A program made the position numbers and the translations under genes. From contig CBDCUC010000039.1 in assembly GCA_965222485.1 (NCBI GenBank), positions 930,001-994,000 of the forward strand: DNA of 64,000 bases, written 5' to 3'. Positions within the stretch are counted from its first letter, which is position 1. Each line of letters begins with the position of its first letter. Below are positions 17,075 through 26,544 of this stretch, one piece after another. The DNA is from CBDCUC01 sp965222485 (lineage in GTDB: Bacteria; Pseudomonadota; Alphaproteobacteria; Rhizobiales; Hyphomicrobiaceae). The notes below the pieces were generated by a model. That model saw only the letters and a list, made by a program, of their open reading frames with translations. It made no database searches and had not been told where the DNA came from.

Positions 17075-18130
17075 TTATAGGGACGGCGTCCAGATTACCT
17101 GATCGATCCTCTGTGCGCCGGCAGCAAGCATCACCAGTCGGTCAAATCCCAGCGCGACACCGCTTGCATCCGGCATGTGAGAAAGCGCGCTCAATAAATC
17201 TTCGTCAATCGGATAGCGCTCAGCGTAGAGTCGCATTTTTTTTTCCATCTCTGCTTCGAAGCGGCGGCGTTGCTCGTCAGCGTCGGTCAGTTCTCCAAAG
17301 CCATTGGCAAGCTCAACCCCGCAGGCGTAGACCTCAAAGCGTTCTGCAACGCGAGGGTCGTGTGCGCACGTCCGGGCAAGCGCAGCTTCCACGCAAGGAT
17401 ACTCAGTCAGGACTGTCAGACGACCGATCCCTAACCTGGGCTCAACAAGTGAGGTGAGGACACGCGAGAAAATGTCAGACCAACTGTCATCTGCAGACGA
17501 CGCAATGCCGGCCCGCGTTGCAAGATCGGCCAGCAATTCACGATCGGGCTCGCCGGGTTTCGTCGGGTTGCCAAGCGTAGATATGAGATTGATCCCCGCA
17601 TGACACTGAAAGGCATCCGCCACCGTCAAAACTTCGGCCGCTTCGTCAAGATCGCAAATGCAATCCCGCCAGGTGAGACGCTGCCCTCCGCTGCGTGAAC
17701 CCGCCAGGCGCAGAAGTTGCAAACAATCCTTTATGACAACGTCATAGTCTTTGTTGGCGCGATACCATTCCAACATGGTGAATTCACTTGCATGCAAAGG
17801 CCCATCTTCTCGATTTCGAAAGACGTGGGCGAACGTAAAGATTCGCTCCTCTCCCGCTGCGAGCAGCTTTTTGCATGCAAACTCCGGTGACGTGTGCAGG
17901 TAAAGCTCCCGCTTGGAAAGGTCGGTTTTGACCTGTTCGGTCTTAAACGCGTGCAAATGACACTCATTGCCGGGCGATACCTGCAAGCAACCCGCATCGA
18001 TCTCAATAAACCCCTGTTCTTCGAACCAAGCGCGAATATCTGCCTTCAATCGCGAACGCATAACCAGGAGTGCGCGCCGGTCCGCATGAACATCCCGCCT
18101 CCACCATTTCGTTTCAAAACCAGTACTCAT
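17075..18130 (-). CDS. epmA: EF-P--beta-lysine ligase EpmA (GenX/PoxA)
   Basis: A 351-residue paralogue of class II lysyl-tRNA synthetase that lacks the anticodon-binding domain and attaches (R)-beta-lysine to Lys34 of EF-P. Class II motif 2 is seen in FTFAHVFRNREDGPLHASEF and motif 3 in GVALGFDRLVML near the C-terminus. The start ATG 18130 has GGAAG 6 bases upstream and gives an N-terminus at the usual place; an open frame extends to 18364 but that stretch looks non-coding. It forms an operon with epmB and is divergent from efp, with a 284-base shared promoter region. Confidence 0.94.
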   Translation of the reverse strand: MSTGFETKWWRRDVHADRRALLVMRSRLKADIRAWFEEQGFIEIDAGCLQVSPGNECHLHAFKTEQVKTDLSKRELYLHTSPEFACKKLLAAGEERIFTFAHVFRNREDGPLHASEFTMLEWYRANKDYDVVIKDCLQLLRLAGSRSGGQRLTWRDCICDLDEAAEVLTVADAFQCHAGINLISTLGNPTKPGEPDRELLADLATRAGIASSADDSWSDIFSRVLTSLVEPRLGIGRLTVLTEYPCVEAALARTCAHDPRVAERFEVYACGVELANGFGELTDADEQRRRFEAEMEKKMRLYAERYPIDEDLLSALSHMPDASGVALGFDRLVMLAAGAQRIDQVIWTPSL

Positions 18131-18414
18131 AACCGTCTTCCGGCGACCCCTTCCTCTTCGGAATACCAAGTTGAACTCAACTCGCTCACCAGTAGCCGTG
18201 GCGGAGCCCAATGCCGCCATCAGGCCGATGCATTGACCTTTTCCAACATTTGAATTGCATTTTTGCCTTCCGGGGTTGGTCTTTTGCCGAGGAAAGTCGT
18301 AAGTAGCGGCTCGAATTCGCCCGGTATAGCAGAATCTGGAGGCTCCCAGGGGGTGTGAGCCCAATGGGCACTACACGGGCACATGGTTTGCGGCAGGACA
18401 TGGAGAGAACATAG

Positions 18415-18984
18415 GTGGCAAAGACTATTGCAAGCTCAATCCGCAAGGGAAACGTGCTGGACCTGGACGGGACATTGGCTGTCGTAATGACAGCGGAAAA
18501 TATTCATCCTGGTAAGGGGACCCCGGTGACCCATCTGGAAATGCGCCGCATTTCCGATGGCGTCAAAATTGTTGAGCGTTACCGCACGACTGATCAAGTT
18601 GAACGTGCCTTCGTGGAGGAAGTGGATTACAATTATTTGTACGAAGACGACACGGGGTACACATTCATGCATCCCGAAACGTACGACCAGCTCACGGTAC
18701 CCAAAGACGTCATCGGCGATCAGGCCGTATACCTGCAAGAAAATATGTCCGTCTCGCTCAGCCTGCATGAAGGTAATCCCATCTCGGTGCAGCTTCCCCA
18801 GCGTGTCACATTCGAGATTGTCGAGGCCGATCCCGTTGTCAAAGGTCAAACGGCATCCTCGTCCTACAAGCCCGCCATCCTATCTAACGGCGTGCGCATC
18901 ATGGTTCCGCCCCACATTGGCGCAGGCACGCGCGTCGTTGTGATGACGGCCGACGGCTCATATGTGGAAAGAGCTAAGGATTAG
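18415..18984 (+). CDS. efp: Translation elongation factor P
   Basis: A 189-residue EF-P, the factor that rescues ribosomes stalled at polyproline. It starts with GTG at 18415 after GGAGAG. In the N-terminal loop the motif HPGKGTP places a lysine at residue 34, the site beta-lysylated by EpmA in gammaproteobacteria. The two C-terminal OB domains are present (YDQLTVPKDVIGDQ and the final SNGVRIMVPPHIGAGTRVVV). Length equals that of the E. coli protein. The epmA-epmB pair next to it supports Lys34 modification. Confidence 0.97.
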   Translation: MAKTIASSIRKGNVLDLDGTLAVVMTAENIHPGKGTPVTHLEMRRISDGVKIVERYRTTDQVERAFVEEVDYNYLYEDDTGYTFMHPETYDQLTVPKDVIGDQAVYLQENMSVSLSLHEGNPISVQLPQRVTFEIVEADPVVKGQTASSSYKPAILSNGVRIMVPPHIGAGTRVVVMTADGSYVERAKD

Positions 18985-19009
18985 GGTCTGTCTTGTCCTG
19001 ACAAATATA

Positions 19010-19492
19010 TTAATCCGTCTCGCGCGCCGAAATCGGCACACCAGGGTCGCGTTTCGCGCGCCGTATCGCCAAGCTGGTTTTGACACTAGCGACGTTAGGA
19101 GCCGCCGTAAGTTCGTTGAGGACGAAGTCCTGAAACTGCGTAAGATCGGGAGCAACACACTTCAACATGTAGTCGCTCTCACCCGAAAGCATGTAGGCCT
19201 CGCGCACCATTTGCCAACCAATGATCAGGTTCTCAAAAGCCCTCAAGTCTGCTTCAGCCTGATTATGAAGCCGCACCCTGGCGAACGCCGTAAGCGTAAA
19301 GCCCAGGGCGTCCTCATCCAGCAGCACGCAGTAACCGGCAATCAAGCCGGCGTCCTCCAGGGCCCGCACGCGCCGCAGGCACGCTGGCGCCGATAACCCC
19401 ACCCGCCGCGCGAGCGAAACATTGGTTGCGCGTCCATCAGCCTGAAGTTCTTTCAGGATACGCCAATCCATAAGGTCGAGAATATGGGCCAT
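19010..19492 (-). CDS. Lrp/AsnC family transcriptional regulator
   Basis: A 160-residue regulator. Residues 5-65 form the winged helix-turn-helix (DWRILKELQADGRATNVSLA, then GLSAPACLRRVRALEDAGLI), and the rest is the RAM domain that binds amino acids and drives dimer/octamer formation (YMLSGESDYMLKCVAPDL). These proteins sense an amino acid and usually regulate nearby or metabolic genes. The gene is convergent with efp and divergent from the ELM1-like gene; no obvious amino-acid transporter lies next to it, so its target is unknown. Confidence 0.93.
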   Translation of the reverse strand: MAHILDLMDWRILKELQADGRATNVSLARRVGLSAPACLRRVRALEDAGLIAGYCVLLDEDALGFTLTAFARVRLHNQAEADLRAFENLIIGWQMVREAYMLSGESDYMLKCVAPDLTQFQDFVLNELTAAPNVASVKTSLAIRRAKRDPGVPISARETD

Positions 19493-19759
19493 TACGATCT
19501 GGTTTCGCGTCGCTTTTCAAAGAATTGGCTGCGTTTCCCGCACAACAGCCGCCACATTCCGCCCGCAAGCCCGTCATCTTCCGAACAACGCAGCCGGCGA
19601 GCACGAGACGCCATCGTGTCATAGCCGAGTTGGGCGCCACTATGCAATTTTAAGCCATTACGGTGATCAACGTGAGAACGGATCATTATCAGAAACCGTC
19701 AAGCTCAACCTCGGCACTCGACAACGCGCGTGGGACCGGCCAAAAGACAGATAATTGCC

Positions 19760-20791
19760 ATGTCTGATAATGCACCAACACTAGAGGCGCCGATAGGCAG
19801 CAGCCCACTCCTAGGTAAGCGCGCCTGGCTTATCACGGATGGCAAGGCGGGCACGATTGTTCAGACCCGCGGCGTCGCGGACGCGCTCGGCCTGGATGTT
19901 CAAGAGTTTTCTGTTTTCCCCGAAGGCCTGTGGCGCCTGTTGGCCCCATGGGGGCCTGTTGCACCTTCTGAAAATTTCGGCAAACCCATGACCCGTTTTG
20001 CCCCCCCTTGGCCGGACATCGCCATCGCCTCAGGCAGAACCAGCGTACCCTACATCCGTGCACTTAAACGCCGAGCTGGTGACCAGACCTTCACGATTAT
20101 CATGCAGGACCCGCGCACAGGCCAGAATACGGCCGACCTGATTTGGGTGCCAAAACATGACAAGAGACGTGGAGCAAATGTGATCACCACACTGACCTCT
20201 CCACATAGTATCACTCAAGCTAAGTTGGCAAAGCTACGCCTCGCGTTACCAGATGAGATTGAAAAGCTTCCTCATCCACGCATCGCGCTCATTCTAGGTG
20301 GCAAGAACCGTGTCTACACCTTTACAGACGACGATGACCGCCGCCTTGCCGCCGCCCTACGCTCATTGGCCGAACTCGGCGCCAGTTTCATGATTACGTC
20401 TTCGCGTAGGAGCCATCAGGGCCTCGTCGACGTTGTTGAGAACGCCACGCGTTCGGCACCACGACATGTGTGGGACGGCAATGGCGACAATCCCTATCAC
20501 GCTTATCTTGCTGCGGCCGACGCATTAGTTGTCACTGCCGACAGTGTCAACATGTGCGGTGAAGCCGCTGCTACGGGTGCGCCCGTATTCGTTTTCTTTC
20601 CAAGTGGAGGATCTGCAAAGTTCACGCGGTTCCATAAAGGTTTGCAGGCACACGGCGCAGCCCGCCCACTGCCACTAGAGTTTTCCGCGTTGCCCGATTG
20701 GCACTATGACCCATTGAATTCCGCTCCTGAGATCGCGCGAGAAATCGAAAAACGATATCTTCAAGCTCGCTCGACAGCCGGCGAGGGTTAG
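19760..20791 (+). CDS. ELM1-like (DUF1022) protein
   Basis: A 343-residue member of the ELM1/DUF1022 family, named after a plant mitochondrial fission factor but of unknown function in bacteria. The ATG at 19760 is preferred; a GTG at 19730 would add ten residues. Family hallmarks are WLITDGKAGTIVQTRGVADA at the N-terminus, DIAIASGRTSVPYIRALKR, and a glycosyltransferase-B-like C-terminal half with TADSVNMCGEAAATGAPVFV. The GT-B resemblance suggests nucleotide-sugar or glycan work, as inference only. A hairpin lies in the short gap before the CPBP gene. Confidence 0.87.
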   Translation: MSDNAPTLEAPIGSSPLLGKRAWLITDGKAGTIVQTRGVADALGLDVQEFSVFPEGLWRLLAPWGPVAPSENFGKPMTRFAPPWPDIAIASGRTSVPYIRALKRRAGDQTFTIIMQDPRTGQNTADLIWVPKHDKRRGANVITTLTSPHSITQAKLAKLRLALPDEIEKLPHPRIALILGGKNRVYTFTDDDDRRLAAALRSLAELGASFMITSSRRSHQGLVDVVENATRSAPRHVWDGNGDNPYHAYLAAADALVVTADSVNMCGEAAATGAPVFVFFPSGGSAKFTRFHKGLQAHGAARPLPLEFSALPDWHYDPLNSAPEIAREIEKRYLQARSTAGEG

Positions 20792-20798
20792 TCTCAGA

Positions 20799-20829
20799 GC
20801 CGTGTTTGCTGCCCTTCGGCAAACATGGC
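20799..20829. other. Intergenic hairpin between ELM1-like and CPBP genes
   Basis: An 11-bp stem GCCGTGTTTGC (20799-20809) / GCAAACATGGC (20819-20829) with one G-T wobble and a 9-base loop. There is no T run, so it may be an attenuating or processing hairpin rather than a terminator. Confidence 0.45.
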
Positions 20830-20905
20830 GTTGGCACACGAAACGTGCACCGAGATGGGCGTCGTAGGACCGCTCGGTCACCAAACAAAGAGATGAAGAG
20901 CCGAC

Positions 20906-21658
20906 ATGGCAATTGCGGCGGCGGCCACGACTGAGACGGACAAACTGGCAGCTGGCGGCAGCCTGCAGCGGCCCCCAGAGCTTGCCTCCCCCAGCCTGCT
21001 GCGCCGCGCCGCACTCTTCATCGAAATGACGCTTCTGTTTGTTGGGCTACCGCTTCTACTCTTACATGTCGTGCACGAGCACAAGCAGCCGCTCTTCGTC
21101 GTTCTTCAGCCTGTGCTGTTAGCCTTTATCGTGTTCCTGCTGTGGGATCGCTCGTTTCTGTTGCGGCGCGAGTTAATACGCGGCTTCGCATTACGCGAAC
21201 TCATTTCCATTCTAATGATATTCGTCATCGCCGGCGGCATGGTGATGGCATTTGTCGAGCAGGAACTGCCACGCAAATTCATGGAATTCATGCGCAACCG
21301 CCCGCAGACCTGGCAGCGCGTGATGATCCTCTATCCGCTACTGTCGGTCTTCGTCCAAGAACTCGTCTACCGAACGTTCTTCTTTCACCGCTACGGGCCC
21401 TTGTTTGGCACACAGCGGGTTTTGATGGTCCTGACGAACGGAATATTCTTTGGTTTCGCCCACATCCTGTTTGAAAACTGGGTGGCCGTCGCGGGAACGG
21501 CTGCGGTGGGAACCTTGCTTGCCTATCGTTACGCAGAGACGCGCTCGTTCCTCGCCGTTTGGCTGGAACATACGTTGTGGGGCTGGCTTGTTTTTACCGC
21601 CGGGCTTGGCGGTTACTTCTTTACCGGCGTTTCCAATTTTTCAATCATACGCTGGTGA
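20906..21658 (+). CDS. CPBP family intramembrane protease-like protein
   Basis: A 250-residue polytopic membrane protein of the CPBP (CAAX protease / bacteriocin-processing) superfamily with about seven hydrophobic segments. The signature motif 1, normally EExxxR, reads QELVYR, so Gln151 replaces the first Glu while Glu152 and Arg156 remain. Motif 2 is FGFAH (His186) and motif 3 WLEHTLWG. The Gln substitution may lower or alter glutamyl-protease activity. Substrate unknown. It follows the ELM1-like gene after 114 bases on the same strand. Confidence 0.85.
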   Translation: MAIAAAATTETDKLAAGGSLQRPPELASPSLLRRAALFIEMTLLFVGLPLLLLHVVHEHKQPLFVVLQPVLLAFIVFLLWDRSFLLRRELIRGFALRELISILMIFVIAGGMVMAFVEQELPRKFMEFMRNRPQTWQRVMILYPLLSVFVQELVYRTFFFHRYGPLFGTQRVLMVLTNGIFFGFAHILFENWVAVAGTAAVGTLLAYRYAETRSFLAVWLEHTLWGWLVFTAGLGGYFFTGVSNFSIIRW

Positions 21659-21774
21659 GCGGCCGCATTTTTCCCGTGCCCCAATAGGGGAAGAGACACA
21701 GTATACCCCGATACGATGACTCTTTCCGCAATCTGAGGCCGCGTCGCAGGCCCAAAACAACGAGATGATGTGCG

Positions 21775-22092
21775 TTAACGCGATGGATGGGGCGTGAATA
21801 TGCGTGCACGGTGACCAGAGGCCATGAAAGACGTATTGGTGTACCGGGACAGGTAACGAATGTCCCGGGACGTAAGTGTGAACGTCACGTGATCGTTGGG
21901 GCAGTGTCTACGGGCACAATGAGGACGCCTGATACCCCGCAGCCGCCAATAGGGTGAAATCCGCTGACATTTCACATAGCCGACGGTCGTGGTGTAACAA
22001 ATCTGCCAGTAGTTGCCGCCAGCTTCGGCACGGCCAGGCTGCAACACGACGGCCGTCAAGCAAAGCGCGGCTATGAGAATTACGTTCCGCAT
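21775..22092 (-). CDS. Small secreted protein, hypothetical
   Basis: A 105-residue candidate exported protein that I do not recognise. It starts with a credible signal peptide (MRNVILIAALCLTAVVLQPG...AEAGG) and has four cysteines in the mature part (QICYT, VKCQR, PHCARRHC), rich in Arg and Tyr, which could form disulfides. Its C-terminal third is polar. The ribosome site is weak. The signal peptide and Cys pattern are the main support; otherwise it could be a chance frame. Confidence 0.55.
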   Translation of the reverse strand: MRNVILIAALCLTAVVLQPGRAEAGGNYWQICYTTTVGYVKCQRISPYWRLRGIRRPHCARRHCPNDHVTFTLTSRDIRYLSRYTNTSFMASGHRARIFTPHPSR

Positions 22093-22560
22093 ATTTCCGT
22101 TTACCCCTTATTAGCCCAGCACCAACATGCACGCTTGCGTCGGTGGCTATCGCGAGATCGCACACACGTGTCAGGCCGTGCGCTCCCGCCCTACGGCCGC
22201 AATCGCGGGGCGCAAGGCACGGTCGCGAGCCGCGCCGGCAAATGAAGTTGCCGGCAAGACCACCTGACAGATGAGTTTGTTTGTAGTTTAGAGGATAGGA
22301 AATGTCAGTGCGGTAAGAGTGGGTTATACGGATATGCTTGCGTTAATTATTAAATTGTTGGCCCGAGTAGGGTGCCACGCCTGGTCGTGGCATGCACAAA
22401 ATGACCGGTATGCCGAGGCTGCGGTCACCTGCCCCTTGAAATAGGACCGCCCAGAACTGCGCCCATCAGCTGAGTTGTGACGAGAGGCAGAACCGGGTAG
22501 AACGCGGGCCCCAAAGCGACATTCCGCACCGAAATCGAATTTAGAGAGGCGCCTGGCAAT
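22093..22560. other. Intergenic region upstream of ettA
   Basis: 468 bases without a supported gene. An 8-bp hairpin GCCGGCAA/TTGCCGGC lies near 22236 without a T tract. The region just before ettA is GC-balanced and presumably carries its promoter. Confidence 0.4.
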
Positions 22561-24216
22561 ATGGCCAACCCGCAATACGTTTATCACATGCACAAGCTGT
22601 CCAAGACCTATCCGGGCGGCAAGCAGGTCTTGAAGGACATTTCGCTGTCTTTTCTACCGGGTGCCAAGATCGGTGTTGTGGGTCTCAATGGTGCCGGTAA
22701 GTCGACGCTTCTTAAGATCATGGCCGGTCAAATGGCCGACTTTGTCGGTGAGGCCTGGGCTGCCGACGGTATCAAGGTTGGCTATCTGCCCCAGGAACCG
22801 GAGTTGGACACCGATCTTGATGTCCTCGGCAATGCGATGCAGGGCGTTGCTGAAAAAAAGGCGCTCGTTGATCGCTTCAATGAATTGGCTTCTAACTATT
22901 CTGAAGAAACCGCCGACGAAATGGCAGCACTTCAGGACCAGATCGATGCGCAGGACCTGTGGGATCTCGACACACAAGTAGAGCAGGCGCTCGATGCGTT
23001 ACGCTGCCCGCCTGGCGAAAGCGGTGTTGAAAATTTGTCGGGAGGCGAAAAGCGCCGTGTCGCTCTGACCCGGTTGTTACTGTCCAAGCCGGACATTCTA
23101 TTACTCGACGAGCCAACCAACCATCTCGATGCTGAAAGCGTCGCCTGGCTGGAACGTTTTTTGAAGGAATACACCGGCTGCGTCATTCTCGTCACGCACG
23201 ATCGCTACTTCCTGGACAACATTACCGAGTGGACACTGGAACTGGATCGCGGCGAGGGAGTTCCCTACCACGGCAACTATTCCAGCTGGCTTGAACAAAA
23301 GGCCAAACGCCTGGAGGTAGAGAAGGGTCAGGAAGAAAGCCGCCAGCGCGCGTTGAAGAGAGAGCTTGAATGGATACGCTCATCGCCAAAGGCCCGCCAG
23401 GCCAAATCGAAAGCGCGCATCACCGCGTATGAGAAACTCGCGCAAGAGGCTGGCCGCGATGATACGGGCCGCGCAACAATCCAACTCGCACCGGGCCAGC
23501 GCCTCGGCGGCGTTGTTGTTGAAGCGGAAGGACTAACGAAGGCGTTTGGCGATAAACTTTTGATCGAAGACTTGTCGTTCCAATTGCCGCCCGGCGGCAT
23601 CGTCGGCGTCATCGGTCCCAACGGCGCTGGTAAGACCACTTTGTTCAAGATGATCACGGGCCAGGAAGAGCCCGATGCTGGCAGCATTCGATTAGGAGAC
23701 ACGGTCGAGCTTTCTTATGTCGATCAATCCCGCGACCACTTGGAAGATTCAAAAACCGTATGGGAAGAAATCTCCGGTGGGGTCGATCAGATCCTGCTTG
23801 GCAAGAAAGAGGTTCCTAGCCGCGCCTACTGCGGTTGGTTCAATTTCAAAGGTCCGGACCAGCAAAAGAAGGTGGGTCTGCTGTCGGGCGGTGAGCGCAA
23901 CCGCGTGCACCTTGCCAAGATGCTTAAAAAGGGCGGCAATCTTCTACTGCTCGACGAACCGACCAATGATCTGGATACCGAGACGTTGTCGGCGCTGGAA
24001 GCAGCACTGGAAGATTTCCCTGGATGCGCGGTCGTCATTAGCCACGATCGCTTCTTTCTCGATCGCTTGGCCACACACATTTTGGCCTTTGAGGGCGACA
24101 GTCATGTGGAATGGTTCGAAGGCAACTTCCAATCTTACGAAGAGGACAAGAAGCGCCGCCTCGGCGACCAGGCCGTGGAACCGCACCGCATCAAATACAA
24201 GCGGTTCGAACGCTAG
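22561..24216 (+). CDS. ettA: Energy-dependent translational throttle protein EttA (ABC-F)
   Basis: A 551-residue ABC-F ATPase with two nucleotide-binding domains and no membrane part; it binds the ribosomal E site and gates early elongation according to ATP level. Walker A motifs are GLNGAGKS and GPNGAGKT, signatures LSGGEKRR and LSGGERNR, and both Walker B sites read LLLDEPTN. The arm insertion in NBD1 (about residues 95-140) and the basic linker (ELEWIRSSPKARQAKSKAR) are the hallmarks that separate EttA from Uup and YheS. Length agrees with E. coli EttA (555). Confidence 0.97.
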   Translation: MANPQYVYHMHKLSKTYPGGKQVLKDISLSFLPGAKIGVVGLNGAGKSTLLKIMAGQMADFVGEAWAADGIKVGYLPQEPELDTDLDVLGNAMQGVAEKKALVDRFNELASNYSEETADEMAALQDQIDAQDLWDLDTQVEQALDALRCPPGESGVENLSGGEKRRVALTRLLLSKPDILLLDEPTNHLDAESVAWLERFLKEYTGCVILVTHDRYFLDNITEWTLELDRGEGVPYHGNYSSWLEQKAKRLEVEKGQEESRQRALKRELEWIRSSPKARQAKSKARITAYEKLAQEAGRDDTGRATIQLAPGQRLGGVVVEAEGLTKAFGDKLLIEDLSFQLPPGGIVGVIGPNGAGKTTLFKMITGQEEPDAGSIRLGDTVELSYVDQSRDHLEDSKTVWEEISGGVDQILLGKKEVPSRAYCGWFNFKGPDQQKKVGLLSGGERNRVHLAKMLKKGGNLLLLDEPTNDLDTETLSALEAALEDFPGCAVVISHDRFFLDRLATHILAFEGDSHVEWFEGNFQSYEEDKKRRLGDQAVEPHRIKYKRFER

Positions 24217-24409
24217 CCCCGCAGCGTTCTGGGGCTCTAGCGCAGTTCCACCTCCTGCGTCGGCCACGCATTAGTCAGTCGGATGTAATCGGTTTGCGCT
24301 TTTACATCTATGGATTAGCATCTCAATGGTGGCGGTCTACGTGGCGCCCGACTAGCGTCCTGATGCGCAACTGTCCGAATGCTTGAGTTAATGAACAGAG
24401 GCTGCAGCG

Positions 24410-24781
24410 ATGAGCGAGCAGATAGTCAATTTTGAACTTCTTGACGCGCGTGGCGTCCCCTATCACACCTTCGATGCCGGAGAGCGTGTGTTTCTGGAAG
24501 ACGAAATCGGCGACTGCATGTACGTCGTGCGCTCTGGCAAGGTCGACATCATCACCTATGGCACGGTCCTTGAAAATGTCGGCCCGGGAGGTGTCTTTGG
24601 CGAAATGGCACTGGTTGACGACAGCCCCCGCAGCGCTGCCGCCGTCGCCTCGGAGACGACGGAGGTCGTCAAGATAGACAGAGACACGTTTGTCTATCTT
24701 GTCGGGCATGAACCGGATTTCGCGCTGCGTGTCATGAGCCTTCTCGCGAAGCGCATCCGTCGTATGAACCAACATCTATAG
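24410..24781 (+). CDS. Stand-alone cyclic nucleotide-binding domain protein
   Basis: A 123-residue protein made of a single CRP-type cyclic nucleotide-binding domain and a short helix, without a helix-turn-helix. The phosphate-binding cassette FGEMALVDDSPRSAAAVAS contains the Glu and Arg expected for cAMP or cGMP binding. Such proteins act as allosteric partners or sensors, but the partner is not evident here. A Leu/Arg-rich helix (FALRVMSLLAKRIRRMNQHL) ends the protein. It lies 190 bases after ettA. Confidence 0.88.
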   Translation: MSEQIVNFELLDARGVPYHTFDAGERVFLEDEIGDCMYVVRSGKVDIITYGTVLENVGPGGVFGEMALVDDSPRSAAAVASETTEVVKIDRDTFVYLVGHEPDFALRVMSLLAKRIRRMNQHL

Positions 24782-24935
24782 CTGATATGTACTGCGCGCT
24801 GAGCCGCGTGACTGCCTTGTGGATCATCCTCCGCAAGCACCACAAACGCGTTGAGCGCCTTCGGCTGGCCAAATTCGCGAGCGCCTATAACCGCCACGGT
24901 CATGGGATCGAATGACGACAGGGAGGAGGGGGCCG

Positions 24936-25682
24936 ATGGCTTGGCACGGACGCGCGGCGAAAAGGATTGTCGATGAGACGGGTGAGATTGTCCACCATGC
25001 CTCCGCCTCAACCGGCGGCATCGTTACCGCGATTGCCTCCGCGGTCGCGCTGATCTTCTCCGCCATCTCGCTTTATCACAGCGTACTCAAGCAACCAGAG
25101 TTGAATTTTTACGTCTCACGCGTCGTTCACTACACCCGCGACGCGAATGGCAACTACGAAGTCCTCGCAATTCCAATGACCATCGCCAACCATGGTGCGC
25201 GAGACGGCGCCATACTCGATATCGAGGTCATCCTGGAAAGCACAGGGGCGGAACCTGCAAAAAAGCTCTTCTACAGCGCCTACATGGTTGACGGCGACTT
25301 CTTTGTAAAACCTGGCGCCTTCAACGCGACGACAAAGCGTTTTGACCGCGTGAACCGCCCCAAAACCCCATTCGCCCCGATCTCAATTGCCGGTCGTGAC
25401 AACTTCACCGGGACCATTCTGTTTTACCCAAAGTCAAAACCCTTCCCGAAGATCATCCATCAAGATGGCACCTACCGCGTTACTGTCCGTCTGCAAACCC
25501 GGTTGGACAACAGCATGGGCATGCTGGATCGACTATTTGCAAAGACGCCCGAGCCCGTTTCATTTGAGGTGAACTTGCCCTACTACTCCGAGTCGAACCT
25601 ATTACGTGGTGAAACGCATCGGCTCTACAACACAAAATGGCGCCCGCCTCGGACGTCCAAAGGCGCCGATGGTGCTGAGTAA
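24936..25682 (+). CDS. Membrane-anchored hypothetical protein
   Basis: A 248-residue protein not recognised by me. ATG 24936 is preferred because GGAGGAGG lies 6 bases before it; an ATG at 24912 has no such site. One membrane helix (about residues 25-50, TGGIVTAIASAVALIFSAIS) follows a short cytoplasmic head, leaving a beta-rich domain outside (FYVSRVVHYTRDANGNYEV, PMTIANHGARDGAILDIEV), an immunoglobulin-like look. The tail is polar. No neighbour hints at a function. Confidence 0.7.
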   Translation: MAWHGRAAKRIVDETGEIVHHASASTGGIVTAIASAVALIFSAISLYHSVLKQPELNFYVSRVVHYTRDANGNYEVLAIPMTIANHGARDGAILDIEVILESTGAEPAKKLFYSAYMVDGDFFVKPGAFNATTKRFDRVNRPKTPFAPISIAGRDNFTGTILFYPKSKPFPKIIHQDGTYRVTVRLQTRLDNSMGMLDRLFAKTPEPVSFEVNLPYYSESNLLRGETHRLYNTKWRPPRTSKGADGAE

Positions 25683-25793
25683 TGGACGTGCGGGCCCAGA
25701 CCCCGGGCCAAGACGAGAGAGAAACGTGCTAGGCCACACCACACTGCTTAATGGACAATCTGCTGAACGCGCGCGTTTGGCCGCGATGGGCTG

Positions 25794-26495
25794 ATGGACG
25801 CATCACAATTCAGCTTTTTGGGTGGCGTTTTATTGGGCCTAGCGAGTGCCCTTCACTGCGCCGGTATGTGCGGCGGCATTGCAGCCGGCCTGACCATGAT
25901 GTTTGCGCCTGACGAGTTGCGCGCCCGCGCCCGTGTGCTGGCATTGGCGCAGACGGGACGGGTTACGGCCTACGTTCTTGTAGGCGCCGCCGTTGGATTT
26001 GCGGGATCGGGCCTCTACCAACTCCTGGACATGAAAGCAGCCTACCAGATCCTGCAGTGGGCGGCCGCCGCTGCCCTGATGTGGGTTGGGTTGACGTTGG
26101 CAGGTCTGTTGCCCATGCCGATGGTGTTGGAAGCCGGCGTAGGGCGCGTGTATCAGGCACTCGTGCGCCTTGTCGAGCCATGGCGCACGCATACCTTGGC
26201 TCCATTTCTTTCCGGACTTTGCTGGGGCCTTTTGCCTTGCCCAATGGTCTACGCTGCGTTGTTCACGGCCATGTTGACCGGCAGCGCTGCCGGAGGGGCA
26301 ACCATAATGGCTGGCTTCGGTTTGGCGACCATGCCGTCCGTCTTCGCTACTGCCTTGGGTGTGACCAGTCTTGCACGCATAAATGCCTCGGGCTGGGCGC
26401 GCGTTGCAGTGGGCCTGGCCATTGCCGCGTTCGGTTTCTCGACCGCCTATCCAGGTTCACCAACAGCGGCAATTTTTTGCGCGCCACCCGCATAG
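25794..26495 (+). CDS. TauE/SafE- or UreH-like membrane protein (DsbD_2 type)
   Basis: A 233-residue polytopic protein with about six membrane helices. The N-terminal motif LHCAGMCGG, followed by a mirrored WGLLPCPMVYAAL after the loop, is the two-Cys-containing repeat of the UreH/DsbD_2 family, often found near copper or cbb3 oxidase maturation genes and annotated as sulfite exporter TauE/SafE. The cysteines could bind metal or shuttle electrons. No oxidase or thioredoxin gene is beside it, so the cargo is open. It starts at ATG 25794 right after a short gap. Confidence 0.8.
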   Translation: MDASQFSFLGGVLLGLASALHCAGMCGGIAAGLTMMFAPDELRARARVLALAQTGRVTAYVLVGAAVGFAGSGLYQLLDMKAAYQILQWAAAAALMWVGLTLAGLLPMPMVLEAGVGRVYQALVRLVEPWRTHTLAPFLSGLCWGLLPCPMVYAALFTAMLTGSAAGGATIMAGFGLATMPSVFATALGVTSLARINASGWARVAVGLAIAAFGFSTAYPGSPTAAIFCAPPA

Positions 26496-26544
26496 AGTCA
26501 TGCACTGGCCGTTGCCGGATTCGACTGTTTTGCGCTGAAGTGGA

